From contig CALLOB010000003.1 in NCBI GenBank assembly GCA_938005315.1, positions 1-64,000 of the forward strand: a DNA stretch of 64,000 nt, in the 5' to 3' direction. Below are positions 48,279 through 58,539 of the stretch, piece by piece. This stretch comes from an uncultured Phycisphaerae bacterium. GTDB taxonomy: Bacteria > Planctomycetota > Phycisphaerae > UBA1845 > PWPN01. Made by a program: the position numbers and the translations under genes. The notes under the pieces were generated by a model. It did not search any database. It worked only from the letters and a program-made list of their open reading frames with translations, and had not been told where the DNA came from. How positions within the stretch are numbered: position 1 is the stretch's first letter; the number at the start of each line of letters is the position of its first letter.

Positions 48279-49186
48279 GTGCCGATGCCGCCGCGGTAGT
48301 AGTTGAACTGCACGTTGGGATGATCGGCCAGCAGCGACATCGGCACCGAGCTGTCCGGCAGCCGCCGGGAGATCATCAAAGCCGTCAACCGGATGCCGAA
48401 CGCGTTGTCGTGGTGCCCGGGGTGCCAGATCGAGACCCGCTCGGCCTTCCAGGTCTCCACCGGCCCGACGGACACCGCCTGCCGGGGCACCAGCGGGATG
48501 TTGCCGCCGCCGGACGTCCGGGCGTTCTGGACGATGGTCAGCGGGTGCAGATCGACGACCCGCGTGCCGAGCTTGCGGTACTCCTCCGGGGGCGGCGGCG
48601 CGTCGGTCCAGGGGGCCTGACGCTTGGGCGGGTCGTTGAATGCCCAGTGCTTGACCTCGCCCTGCCCGCCCTGCATGACCACGCAGCGGGCGGTTTCATA
48701 GCTGCGGACGTAGGCCGTCGGGTCGGCCGCTGGAAAGTGGAGGTTCGCCGCCGGCATGGCCAGGTCCTTGCGGATGCGGTTGAAGCAGAGCTCCTTGTCC
48801 GTGCGGGCGAACGACAGCGGGTGGCTCTCGGGCACCTCCCGGCCGTCCATGTACCACTCGTCCATGCCCCAGAAGTGAGCGTGCCGCAGGTTCAGTTCCA
48901 GGGCGTTGACCAGCCGGGCGACCAGCGGAAGCTGCTCGGTCGGACCGATCGGGCCGCAGATGCCCGCCGGCCGGTCGGGGGTCGCCTGCCGCCAGGCCTC
49001 GATGTACTCCAGGGCCTCGGCCAGGTAGAAGTCCTCCAGCGTGTCGTACATCACCACGCGGAAGCCGTCGCGCGACAGTTTCTCCAGGTCCCGGGCGGTC
49101 AGCCGCGAGGCCTCGTCCAGGAGCTCCCGCGGAAGCGTGGTGTAATCCCACCAGTCCGGTGCGATGCTGCTGAGCGGTCGTGCCAT
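48257..49186 (-). CDS. Glucosamine-6-phosphate isomerase/deaminase-family (NagB-like) protein
   Basis: [21 protein letters not shown]...[19 protein letters not shown]...[11 protein letters not shown]...HHDNAFGIR. Confidence 0.75.
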   Translation of the reverse strand: MARPLSSIAPDWWDYTTLPRELLDEASRLTARDLEKLSRDGFRVVMYDTLEDFYLAEALEYIEAWRQATPDRPAGICGPIGPTEQLPLVARLVNALELNLRHAHFWGMDEWYMDGREVPESHPLSFARTDKELCFNRIRKDLAMPAANLHFPAADPTAYVRSYETARCVVMQGGQGEVKHWAFNDPPKRQAPWTDAPPPPEEYRKLGTRVVDLHPLTIVQNARTSGGGNIPLVPRQAVSVGPVETWKAERVSIWHPGHHDNAFGIRLTALMISRRLPDSSVPMSLLADHPNVQFNYYRGGIGTCEVEMH

Positions 49187-49326
49187 GATCCGTGCCCTCG
49201 TCGTGGATGTCCGCCGGTCCGCGGTTCCCGGCGGCGTTCGCGCGGGCGCCGGGTGCTTCGACCCGGACCGGTCGCCGCAAGCTTACGGGGCGTTTCCGCC
49301 GGCGGCAATCGGCGCCGGTTCGGTGT

Positions 49327-50493
49327 TCAGCGCGCCTGAGCCGGGCGGGTGGCGGCCGGACCTGTCGGCACGTCGGGCAGCAGCTGGCCGGCCTGAAGCT
49401 GTTCGATCAGGCGGTCCCCGGAGCCCAGCCGCCGGGCTTCCCGCAGCAGGCCGTCGGCCCGGTCGCGCTGCCCGCTGAAGCTGTAGACGTAGGCCAGCAC
49501 CAGCAGGCGGTCGGTGTTGCGGGGATCGTCGCGCAGGGCCTGCTCCAGGGCAGCCAGGTGAGTCTGGAAGTCCTCCTTGACGCCGTAGTCCTCCCGCAGG
49601 TCGTAGTCCAGCAGGGCGATCTTCGGCTGCATGTCGAACGCGTGCCGCAGATACCCGGCGGCGTCGCGGTATCGGCCGATGGCAAACAGGGCGTGGGCGG
49701 CGTAGATCGCCGCGGCGGGGTCGCCCTGGTTGCTTTCGGCGGCCAACTTGAACGCCGCGGCCGCGGCCCGGTAGTCCCCGGCCCGAAGATGCTCCAGCCC
49801 GGCCTGCAGCCGGCGGCCGGACAAAGCCCGCACGGCGTGGCCGCGCTCGTCGGCCCGGGCCTCGAACCGCCCGCGGTCGTAGCCGCGCAGAAAACCGAAA
49901 CGGTAGGAGGCGCCGTCATCGTCGTCGCCGTATCGCCCGTAGTACTCACGGTCGTAGCCGTAACGAGAGGGTCGGCCGCCGAAGTAACGGTAGTCGGACC
50001 ATCGCCTCTGGCGGGCGGTGAGTCCTGACCCACCGGGACGGTAGTAGCCCGGGCCGTGGTCGCCGGGCGCGACGTACACGTTGACGCTTCCGGGGGACGA
50101 GGTGTCGGCGGAGGGAGATTCGGGGCCTGCACCCGGATCGCCGCCGAGATCCGCCTGGACCGGTGTCGGCGGTCGGGCGACGGTCGGCGCGGCGCCCGCG
50201 ATCCGCGAGGATTCTTCATCGGCCGGCACGGAGGAGGCCGTCGGCAGGTCCCGGGGTCTGCGGGCCGGCAAAGGGATGCGGTACAGCCGGACCAGGGCTC
50301 TCTGAACGGCGCCGGGTTCAGCGGACCCTGAGATGATATCGTCGGCCGGACGGGTTTCTGCCGGGCGCGTGGCGGGGGTGTCATCCCGACCGTGGGCGTC
50401 CATGGACGCGTGAGGGATAGTCTGACCCCCGGCCGGGGCCTGCGCCAGCATGGCCGCCGCGACCATCAGGTAGATGGGCTGCACGCTCCGCAT
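49327..50493 (-). CDS. Exported TPR-containing protein
   Basis: Signal peptide MRSVQPIYLMVAAAMLAQAPAGGQ; Tyr/Gly/Arg-rich linker; TPR-like AGLEHLRAGDYRAAAAAFKLAAESNQGDPAAAIYAAHALFAIGRYRDAAGYLRHAF. Confidence 0.75.
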   Translation of the reverse strand: MRSVQPIYLMVAAAMLAQAPAGGQTIPHASMDAHGRDDTPATRPAETRPADDIISGSAEPGAVQRALVRLYRIPLPARRPRDLPTASSVPADEESSRIAGAAPTVARPPTPVQADLGGDPGAGPESPSADTSSPGSVNVYVAPGDHGPGYYRPGGSGLTARQRRWSDYRYFGGRPSRYGYDREYYGRYGDDDDGASYRFGFLRGYDRGRFEARADERGHAVRALSGRRLQAGLEHLRAGDYRAAAAAFKLAAESNQGDPAAAIYAAHALFAIGRYRDAAGYLRHAFDMQPKIALLDYDLREDYGVKEDFQTHLAALEQALRDDPRNTDRLLVLAYVYSFSGQRDRADGLLREARRLGSGDRLIEQLQAGQLLPDVPTGPAATRPAQAR

Positions 50494-50744
50494 CGCGGGT
50501 CTCCCGGCCGGCGGGGTCTACGCGGCACCCATGATTATGCCGCCTGCAGGCGGCGGCCGCAAGCTTGAACCCGGCAAACCGGTCTTTACAATGGAGCCAT
50601 CGACACGGTCGGCGGGGGAACCGCCGGCCGGTCCCTCGCGACGCGGGTCGGCAGGACGTCGCAGGGATCACGGACCCGCCTGCCCGTCGCCTTCCGCAGG
50701 GCATGCCGCCCGGGCCTGACGCCCCGCACGAGAACGCCGCAGGC

Positions 50745-51512
50745 ATGCTGACCAAGCGGATCATCCCCTGTCTCGACGTGCACGCCGGCCGGGTGGTCAA
50801 GGGCGTGAACTTCGTCAACCTCCGGGACGCCGGCGACCCGGTGGAGATCGCCCGCTCCTACGAGGAGGCCGGGGCCGACGAACTGGTCTTCCTGGACATC
50901 ACCGCCAGCCACGAGGGACGGGACATCATTTTGGAAGTGGTGCGCCGGGTGGCCGAGGAGTGCTTCATGCCCTTCACGGTCGGCGGCGGCATCCGGAACA
51001 TCGAGGATGTCACCCGCCTGGTTCAGGCCGGTGCGGAGAAGGTCTCGATCAACACCGCCGCCGTGCTGAACCCCGGGCTGATCACCGAGACCGCGCGGCG
51101 CTTCGGACGGTGCTGCACGGTGGTCAACATCGACCCCAAGCGCGTGATGCGGGACGGCGTGGAGTTCTGGGATGTGCACATTCACGGCGGCCGGACGCCG
51201 ACGGGGCTGCAGGCGGTGGAATGGGCTCGGCGCGTCGAGGAGCTGGGCGCCGGGGAGATCGTGCTGACCTGCATGGATGCGGACGGAACGCAGGACGGGT
51301 ATGATCTGGAGATCACGGCGGCGGTGTCCGAGGCGGTGTCCATCCCGGTGGTCGCCTCGGGCGGCGCGGGGAAGCCGGAGCACCTGGCGGATGCGGTCAC
51401 TCTCGGCGGCGCGGACGCCGCCCTGGCGGCCAGCATCTTCCACTTCGGCGCGTACACCATCCGCCAGACCAAGGAGCTGATGGCCGCCCGGGGGATCCCG
51501 GTGCGGCTCTGA
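50745..51512 (+). CDS. hisF: Imidazole glycerol phosphate synthase subunit HisF
   Basis: [61 protein letters not shown]. Confidence 0.97.
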   Translation: MLTKRIIPCLDVHAGRVVKGVNFVNLRDAGDPVEIARSYEEAGADELVFLDITASHEGRDIILEVVRRVAEECFMPFTVGGGIRNIEDVTRLVQAGAEKVSINTAAVLNPGLITETARRFGRCCTVVNIDPKRVMRDGVEFWDVHIHGGRTPTGLQAVEWARRVEELGAGEIVLTCMDADGTQDGYDLEITAAVSEAVSIPVVASGGAGKPEHLADAVTLGGADAALAASIFHFGAYTIRQTKELMAARGIPVRL

Positions 51513-51607
51513 ACGCCGCGGGGGACCGCTTTGCGCCGTCCCCCGCGGGCCGCACAAGCGTATTTGATCCGGGCGCGAACCCGAACCCGGACGTGGAGTG
51601 AGCATTC

Positions 51608-52801
51608 ATGGCGGACATCGAGAACCGCAGCGACGATCTGGAACTGGGCGAGGGCGACGGGCAGGAGGCGGCGGCGCCTGCGCCCGTGCCGGCCGCCCCG
51701 AAGAAGGAACCGCGGGTCCACCGCTACCTCAGGTACGTCTCCAAGCTCAAGGCCACCGACCTGCACTTCAAGAGCGGCGCCCGCGTGCATATCCGCTTGA
51801 AGGGCGACCTCAAGCCGGTCAATGAGCCTCCGCTGTCGGCTCAGGACGTGGAGGACATCTGGTTCGAGATCATGAGCGAGCATCACCGCCGGCAGCTCGC
51901 CGAGCGCGGGGCCAGCGACTTCGCCTACCAGCTGGGCGACGGCGACCGCTTCCGCATCAACATCTTCCGCCAGCGCGGCACGCTGAGCGTGGCCTGCCGG
52001 CGGGTTAACGCCGAGATCCTCGACTTCCGCCAGCTCCACCTGCCGGAGTCGATGTACAGGATCACCGAGTTCTACCAGGGGCTGGTGCTGCTGGCCGGCA
52101 TCACCGGCTCGGGCAAGTCCACGACCATCGCGGCCGCCCTGGACTACATCAACCAGACGCGGGCCTGCCACATCGTGACCATCGAGGATCCCATCGAGTA
52201 CCTGTTCCGCGACAAGAAGGCCCTCATCAACCAGCGCGAGGTCGGGGTGGACGTGATCAACTTCCAGGACGCCCTGAAGTACCTGATGCGGGAGGACCCC
52301 GACGTCGTGCTCGTCGGCGAGATGCGCGACGAGGAGACCTTCATGGCGGCTCTCAACGCCGCCGAGACCGGCCACCTGGTCTTCGGGACCATCCACGCCT
52401 CCGGAGCCGCCCAGACCATCGGTCGCGTGCTGGATCTGATCCCCGAGGGCTCGCGCGACCTGGTCCGCCAGACCTTGGTGTTCAATCTCCAGGCGATCAT
52501 CTGCCAGAAACTGCTGCCGTCGATCAAGCCCGGCGTGCCGCGCGTGCCGGCGGTGGAGATCATGTTCGCCAACCCCACCATCCGCAAGCTGATCGACGAG
52601 AAACGCGACGACGAGATCCCCAAGGTCATCCGGTCCTGTCAGGCCGAGGGCATGCTCGACATGAACGAATGCCTCAAACGCCTGGTCGAGGAGGAGTTCA
52701 TCGCGGTCGAGGAGGCCTACGAGGCCTCGCCCAACCCCCAGGAGCTCAAGATGCGCCTCAAGGGCATCTCCTCCGGCGGAACCTCGAGCATCCTGGGCTG
52801 A
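51608..52801 (+). CDS. PilT/PilU-like type IV pilus twitching ATPase
   Basis: ATDLHFKSGARVHIRLKGDL; GITGSGKSTTIAAALDYIN; VTIEDPIEYLF; GEMRDEETFMAALNAAETGHLVFGTIHASGAAQTIGRVLD. Confidence 0.9.
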   Translation: MADIENRSDDLELGEGDGQEAAAPAPVPAAPKKEPRVHRYLRYVSKLKATDLHFKSGARVHIRLKGDLKPVNEPPLSAQDVEDIWFEIMSEHHRRQLAERGASDFAYQLGDGDRFRINIFRQRGTLSVACRRVNAEILDFRQLHLPESMYRITEFYQGLVLLAGITGSGKSTTIAAALDYINQTRACHIVTIEDPIEYLFRDKKALINQREVGVDVINFQDALKYLMREDPDVVLVGEMRDEETFMAALNAAETGHLVFGTIHASGAAQTIGRVLDLIPEGSRDLVRQTLVFNLQAIICQKLLPSIKPGVPRVPAVEIMFANPTIRKLIDEKRDDEIPKVIRSCQAEGMLDMNECLKRLVEEEFIAVEEAYEASPNPQELKMRLKGISSGGTSSILG

Positions 52802-52845
52802 TCGGACCGGATCCGGCGCCGCGACCGGCGGCCTCCCCGGGGCGC

Positions 52846-54108
52846 CTACTTCAGGCTGATCCCGCTGAGGCGGGCCTTGAGCTTCTCGGCCTTGTCGCCG
52901 CAGTGCTCGATGCCCACGTGGTAGTCGATCCATTCGTCCATGATCAGCTGGTAGAGCGAATCCACGTAGGTGACGCACCCCAGCTCCTTCATCGCCGGCT
53001 TCTCCATCTCCTCCACCGCCTCGACGTACCGCCGCTCGCGGATGTACCGCCGGGTCAGCGGGTTGGGGATGAAGATCTCATAGGCCGGAACCACTCCGAT
53101 GCCCGGCTTGATGCACGGCAGCAGCCGCTGGTTGATGATCGCCCCCAGGTTGTCGGCCAGCGTGCCCAGAATCCTCTGCTGCTCGATGTTGTCGTAGTAC
53201 GCCAGGATGCGGTCGAAGGCCTGCCCGACGCCCTCGCAGTGCAGCGTGCCGAAGATCAGATGCCCGGCCTGCGCGGTCTTGAGCGCCGCCTCCAGCGACT
53301 GGCGGTCCCGCATCTCGCCGGCCAGCCCGACGTCGGGGTCCATCCGCACGAGATTGCGCAACGCGATCTCCTCGCTGGGAATGCCGTCCTCGCCGATCTC
53401 GATCTGCACCACGATCGACTTCTTGGGGACATAGACGTACTCGATGGGGTCCTCGATGGTCACGATCTTGCGGTGGAAGTTCCGGTTGACGTGCTCCAGC
53501 ATCGCCGCGATCGAGGTGGTCTTGCCGCTGCCCGTCGAGCCGGACATGATCACGAAGCCGCGGTGGTTCTCGGCGATGTCCAGATACTTCCGGGGCAGGT
53601 TGTAGGCCGAAAAGTCCCGGATCTCGTCGAACCGGCGGACCGAGATGCTCCGCCCGTTGAAGGACTGCACGATGTTGATCCGGAACCGCGTGCGGTCCAG
53701 ATGGTATGAGAAGTCGATGCAGTGGTTCCGCTCGAAACGCTGTCGCTGCAGGTCGTTCATCAGCGCGTTGGAGATCAGCACCACGTCCTGCTCGCTGAGC
53801 TTGTTGCTCTTGACGCTGCGGATCACCCGCTCGATGCGGTAGTCCGGCGGCCGGTTGACGTTGATGTGCAGGTCCGTGGCCCGGCCGTGCCCGTCGGGGG
53901 CCGCCTCCATCTGACGCAGCAGCAGCTCGGCGACCGCCCGGGCATTCTGCGGGGTGATGGTCAGCGAGGCCTGCCCGGCGGCCGGGGGCGGGGGCGGCGG
54001 CGCGGCCGGTGACGCCGGTGGCGGTGATCCGCCGGCCCCGGCGGCCTGCGGCGCACGGGGGGCGCCTCCGACGGGCGTTACAGGCTCGACAGGCTGCTGC
54101 GGAGTCAT
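52846..54108 (-). CDS. PilT-like type IV pilus ATPase (second paralogue)
   Basis: ATDLHINVNRPPDYRIERV; GSTGSGKTTSIAAMLEHVN; VTIEDPIEYVYVPKKSIVVQIEIG; AGEMRDRQSLEAALKTAQAGHLIFGTLHCEG. Pro-rich N-terminal linker. Confidence 0.88.
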   Translation of the reverse strand: MTPQQPVEPVTPVGGAPRAPQAAGAGGSPPPASPAAPPPPPPAAGQASLTITPQNARAVAELLLRQMEAAPDGHGRATDLHINVNRPPDYRIERVIRSVKSNKLSEQDVVLISNALMNDLQRQRFERNHCIDFSYHLDRTRFRINIVQSFNGRSISVRRFDEIRDFSAYNLPRKYLDIAENHRGFVIMSGSTGSGKTTSIAAMLEHVNRNFHRKIVTIEDPIEYVYVPKKSIVVQIEIGEDGIPSEEIALRNLVRMDPDVGLAGEMRDRQSLEAALKTAQAGHLIFGTLHCEGVGQAFDRILAYYDNIEQQRILGTLADNLGAIINQRLLPCIKPGIGVVPAYEIFIPNPLTRRYIRERRYVEAVEEMEKPAMKELGCVTYVDSLYQLIMDEWIDYHVGIEHCGDKAEKLKARLSGISLK

Positions 54109-54442
54109 AACATGCCTCCAGCGACGGACGTGAAACCCTTGACCGGCCCTGCTCGCCGGCGCCGCTTGCGACCCGGGCAACCCCGGCAAGCGTCGCCGTC
54201 CGGCCCGGCCCGGCCAGGCCCGACGGGCGGGCCTTCCTCCAGGATGTGACCCTACAACTATATCGGCCCGGCCCGGACCGGACAATCGCCGGCTGAATCC
54301 CGTCTCCCGACCGCTTGGAAGGCCCTGCGATCCCGAGCGGCAGCCCGGTGCATCGTTGTCCTCGGTCGGTTTCTGAGTTATCATGATGGGTGCTCTCGGC
54401 GTGCCACCTGCGGCCGCCCGCGGATCCCGTTCGGGTCTTGCC

Positions 54443-55543
54443 ATGAAGCGCAACAAGTCGGATCGCCAGGGCCGGTCGGCGCCTCCGCGGGTGACTCTCG
54501 CTCACGTGGCCAGTCGGGCGGGCGTGTCCACCGCTACTGTCTCGCTGGTGCTCTCGGACCGCCAGGAATACGTCTCCCAGTTCAGACCTGCCACCGTGGA
54601 GAAGGTCCGTCGAACCGCCCAGCGCCTCGGCTACCGGGCGAACATCTTCGCCTCCGGGCTGCCGGGCAAGGCCACGCCGTTCTTCGCCCTCGTCATTCGC
54701 GACCTGGGCCGGCAGGACACCCATTCCTGGCACGCTTGGGCGTTCGAAGGCGAACTCCTGGCCGGCATCGTCAGCGTCGCGGCCGCCGAGGGGCTCTACC
54801 CCATCGTGGCGACGCTGGACCACAAGAGCCCGGACTCCGGCGTCGGCTCCACCGAACGGGTGATCGCCGGCGGAGTGCTCGGCTCCATCGTCCGCGCCCA
54901 GAACCCCCCCCTCGAGAAGTTCCTCCGCCAGCAGCTGCGCCGCAATCAGCGGATCGTGGTCATATTCCCCGACCAGATCAACCGTTGGCGCGAGAACGCC
55001 ATTATCGCCGACAACCTGGACATCGGACGCCGCGCGGGCCGGCTCCTGGCCGCCCGGAACTGCCGCCGCTGGGTGTTCGCCCGATACGACGTCAAGACCA
55101 TGCGCGATTCGCATGTTCTGCGCCTCGATGGATTCCGCGAGGTCGCCGAGGAAGTCGGGGCCCAGCTGAAGGTCGTCCGCCTGCCGCGGGACGCCGCCGA
55201 GGTCAACGGCGCTGCGGCTCGCATCCAGCTGCCGCCCTGCGACGGGATCTTTGCGGCCGACTCCGTCCTCTCCATCGGGACGCTGATGATCTGCCGACGG
55301 GCCGGGCTCCGCGTCGGCGGCGATGTCCAACTGGTGGGGGTGAACTGCTCGCGATGGAGCGCCGCCGACTCCCCCCAGATCACCTCGGTGGACATCTCCT
55401 GGCGCGAGGTCGGCGAGCTCGCCATGCGCGAACTCGTCCGCCTTACCGAGACCGGCGAGCACCGCTTCCCCAGCGTCCTGGTCGCCCCGCGCGTCGTGCC
55501 CGGCGAGACCTGCCCCGTGCCGCCCGGGCCCGAGGCGATCTGA
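54443..55543 (+). CDS. LacI-family transcriptional regulator
   Basis: VTLAHVASRAGVSTATVSLVLSDRQEYVSQFRPATVEKVRRTAQRLGYRAN HTH and a periplasmic-binding-like C-terminal domain. Confidence 0.92.
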   Translation: MKRNKSDRQGRSAPPRVTLAHVASRAGVSTATVSLVLSDRQEYVSQFRPATVEKVRRTAQRLGYRANIFASGLPGKATPFFALVIRDLGRQDTHSWHAWAFEGELLAGIVSVAAAEGLYPIVATLDHKSPDSGVGSTERVIAGGVLGSIVRAQNPPLEKFLRQQLRRNQRIVVIFPDQINRWRENAIIADNLDIGRRAGRLLAARNCRRWVFARYDVKTMRDSHVLRLDGFREVAEEVGAQLKVVRLPRDAAEVNGAAARIQLPPCDGIFAADSVLSIGTLMICRRAGLRVGGDVQLVGVNCSRWSAADSPQITSVDISWREVGELAMRELVRLTETGEHRFPSVLVAPRVVPGETCPVPPGPEAI

Positions 55544-55571
55544 TCCTCCGGGAGACCGGCCTGCCTCCCGT

Positions 55572-57347
55572 TCACGCTCCGATCCGCGCGATGACGTACA
55601 GCACCCCGACCAGCAGGAAGGAACTCAGCAGCGTGACCAGAAAGCCGATGACGCTGCGCCGGCTGGGCACCTGGATCTCCCAGTCCCGGTGATCGATCAG
55701 CTTGCGTGAAGGCGGAGGCGCCACGCCGGCCGGCAGCGTGAACGGAGCCGTGATCACCTCTCCCGGCGAGACCGGCGTCCGCAGCACGCCGTAGAAGCGG
55801 TCCAGACGGGCCGCGTCCGGCCGTCGGCCCAGCAGGCTGCCGATCACCACGCCGGCGCAGCCGGCCGCCAGGTAGGCCAGCATCTGCCAGTGCAGCGCCA
55901 GTTGCCCTTTCCAGAGCATGAACGCCGGCAGATCGTCCGCGAGGCGGGCGTTGAAACTCCAGATCAGCCGTCCACCGAGCTGGATGTCGCTGGTCGCCAG
56001 CAGCACCGCGAAGGCCCCCAGCGTCCCGGCCCAGGCTCCCGCCGCGTTCGCCCGCCGCCAAAACAGCCCCGCCCAGAAGGCGATGCCCATCAGCGCCGAG
56101 ATCTTCCAGAACAGCTCCAGCCCGCGCAGCACGCTCTCGAATTCGTAGGCGAACGCCACCCCGCCCAGCACGCACGCCCCGGCCGCCGCACGCCCCACGT
56201 TGACGTAATGCCGCTCGGACTTCCGGCCCCCGGTCAGCGGACGGTAGAGGTTGTGGGTGAACAGCCCCGAGCAGGAGATCATGAAGGCGTCGCAGGCCGC
56301 CATGATCGACGCCAGCAACGAGGCCGTGAAGACCCCGATCAGACCCGGCGCGACCTGCGGCAGCAGTTTATGGGCCAGCATCCCGAACGCCCGGTCGATG
56401 TCCTCCTTGGCGGTCATGCCCGGAAAGATCACGAAGGCACACATCGCCAGCAGACACCAGGAGATCGAACAGATCCGTTTCATGATCGTGCCGGTGACCG
56501 CACCGATCTGGGCGTCCCGGTCGGTCCGCGAGGCGTTGGAGGTCGGAATGCCCGAGGGCTGACCCACGACGCCGACCAGCGCGTTGAAGGTCAGCACCGC
56601 CACGTAGAAAAGCGTGATCTCGCTGTCGGGCGGAGCGACGATGCTCCACATCGCCTCCGCGCTGCTCACGCCCGGGGCCCCGTGCTCGGCAAAAACCCGC
56701 CGTACTCCCTCCTGCAGCCCGGAAAACCCGCCGACCTCCCGCAGGGCGAACGGCAGCAGCAGGAAACTGAATACGATGGTCAGCATGCCCTGCACGAAGT
56801 CGGTCACTACCGCCGCCACCAGCCCGCCGGCCATGCCGTAGACCACAAAGACCACCGTGACCAGGGCGATGACCATCTCCTCGCTCAGCTTGCCGCCGGT
56901 GGTGGCGGTGATGAGGGCCCCCGAGCCCTTGAGCATCGTGCCGATCGTGACCATCAGGTTGAGCATGCCGATGATCACGAACAGCATGGCCACGCTGCGC
57001 CCGAACCGGACCTCGAAGTAGTCGGCCGAACTGATCGCCCGGCAGCGGCGCAGCATCGCGTAGATCAGCCAGTAGAACGGGGTCGCGAAGAGGTAGAGCC
57101 ACTGGTACCAGATGCCCGACAGGCCGGTGGTGTACACCTTGGCGGTCAGGCTGACCGCCTGGTCGGAGTGCGTGCCGGCCCCGAAGTTCAGGAAGGTGGA
57201 AAACAGCTTGCCGAACCGCCGCCCGCCGACGAAGAAATCCGTGGTGTTGCGGACCGTCCGCGAGATCCACAGCCCCAGGATGGTGATGCCCACGAAATAG
57301 GCCACCAGCGTGCACAGGTCCGCGGGCGCCAGTCCGATCCTCTCCAT
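55572..57347 (-). CDS. Sodium:solute symporter (SSS) family transporter
   Basis: LCTLVAYFVGITILGLWISRTVRNTTDFFVGGRRFGKLFSTFLNFGAGTHSDQAV...; SSADYFEVRFGRSVAML; multiple TMs. Confidence 0.9.
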   Translation of the reverse strand: MERIGLAPADLCTLVAYFVGITILGLWISRTVRNTTDFFVGGRRFGKLFSTFLNFGAGTHSDQAVSLTAKVYTTGLSGIWYQWLYLFATPFYWLIYAMLRRCRAISSADYFEVRFGRSVAMLFVIIGMLNLMVTIGTMLKGSGALITATTGGKLSEEMVIALVTVVFVVYGMAGGLVAAVVTDFVQGMLTIVFSFLLLPFALREVGGFSGLQEGVRRVFAEHGAPGVSSAEAMWSIVAPPDSEITLFYVAVLTFNALVGVVGQPSGIPTSNASRTDRDAQIGAVTGTIMKRICSISWCLLAMCAFVIFPGMTAKEDIDRAFGMLAHKLLPQVAPGLIGVFTASLLASIMAACDAFMISCSGLFTHNLYRPLTGGRKSERHYVNVGRAAAGACVLGGVAFAYEFESVLRGLELFWKISALMGIAFWAGLFWRRANAAGAWAGTLGAFAVLLATSDIQLGGRLIWSFNARLADDLPAFMLWKGQLALHWQMLAYLAAGCAGVVIGSLLGRRPDAARLDRFYGVLRTPVSPGEVITAPFTLPAGVAPPPSRKLIDHRDWEIQVPSRRSVIGFLVTLLSSFLLVGVLYVIARIGA

Positions 57348-57623
57348 TCGACTCCTCCGCCGCGGGCTCGCGACGCCCGGGCTCGGGGAAACCGCGTCTC
57401 TCTCAGCATCCCCGACCGGGCCCGCCTCGGCCGCCGCAGGCTCGGGAAACCTCAGGTTCAGCGCTACCGCAGGCCCGGGACGTCCCGGGCCCGCCGCAGG
57501 GCAGGACCTGACCGGGAGACCACGTTGCCGCGCACAGGGCAAAAGCGCCGGACGGGATGCGGCGCCGCGTTTCGCCAGAATAGCGGTTTTCCGTCGCCCG
57601 GCCAACACCCCCCGGACCGGAAA

Positions 57624-57710
57624 CGGGCCGCCGAGTGTGTGAGGATGTGAGCATGACCCGTCACGTCCGTAGGGTCTCCGAGCACCGGGCCGCCGAGTGT
57701 GTGAGGATGT
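57624..57710. repeat. 25-bp exact direct repeat, spacing 62 bp
   Basis: cgggccgccgagtgtgtgaggatgt at 57624-57648 and 57686-57710. Confidence 0.85.
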
Positions 57711-57819
57711 CAGACCGGTCGAGAGAGCGTGCCGCCGCTGTTTTGCGGTCCGACCGAGGGGGCCGTCCAGGTAAGGGGTTGGGAGAGGAGGGGAGTGCGA
57801 AGCAGAAGTTGTGCGGTTT

Positions 57820-57952
57820 CGGAGGGACGCGCTCCGTCGCGTCCTCGATCGCCCGATCCAGGTCCGCGGCCCCGACGGAGCGGGGCCCTCCGCCTGGCGC
57901 AACGTCTTCGTCGCGTCGCGCCACCTGCGGCCCCGAGGGAGCGGGGCCCTCC
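57820..57952. repeat. REP/BIME cluster (classes A and B)
   Basis: ggagggacgcgctccgtcgcgtcc, ggccccgacggagcggggccctcc and ggccccgagggagcggggccctcc. Confidence 0.88.
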
Positions 57953-57980
57953 AGATGGGTCTGTCGTCTCAGACGCAAGA

Positions 57981-58008
57981 AAAAGGGATCGCCCTGATAA
58001 GCGATCCC
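57981..58008 (-). terminator. Intrinsic (Rho-independent) terminator on minus strand
   Basis: Minus strand GGGATCGC-TTATCAGG-GCGATCCC followed by TTTTTCTTGCG: 8-bp perfect stem plus T-tract. Confidence 0.75.
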
Positions 58009-58512
58009 CGGTCAAGGAGTGGCGTGATGTCACCGGCGGCGGGGGGTTTCCGGTGGTCTGGCCTCTTCCGCCCTTCAGTCCCGCTGCGGCCCTGCAGTCT
58101 TGATGCATGAAAGCATCCTGACGTCGGCCGGTGTCGCGCTCACACCGGGGTCCTCAGTCACAGGCCCGCCCGGTTGTATCCCAATCTCCAGGCCCTGCCG
58201 GCCGGATCCCCGTGATAGGCTCTCCGACCGTTCGTTCGGGCCACCTGGAGGATATACATCCGGCGTGCCAGCACTGAAAACGCGGCTAAGACCCCAGAAG
58301 GGCCGATTGGATGTCGAGCGAGCGGGCACTATTACCCATCCACCAAGACTCGTGGGCTTTATTGCCCAACCGGAATGAAGCTCTGCTCGGGCGGCCCATC
58401 TTGCGGCCCGCAGCGATATCAAACATACGTCCGAAAGCTTCGTTTTATGCTGAGGATAGGGACCCATGTGTAATAAATAGCAATATAGTGTTATGTTTTA
58501 TGACAATTCCGC

Positions 58513-58539
58513 TTGACGGCTGGGGATTTCTGGTATATT
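58513..58539 (+). promoter_or_regulatory. Candidate sigma70-type promoter upstream of the ABC-GNAT gene
   Basis: TTGACG (58513-58518) and TATATT (58534-58539), 15-nt spacer (short), in the most AT-rich stretch of the window, ~70 nt before ATG 58610. Confidence 0.35.

Noticed and set aside
58075-58467. 130-aa minus-strand ORF as a real CDS
   Set aside because: No recognisable family and no clear RBS; kept only as part of the non-coding/unknown region finding.
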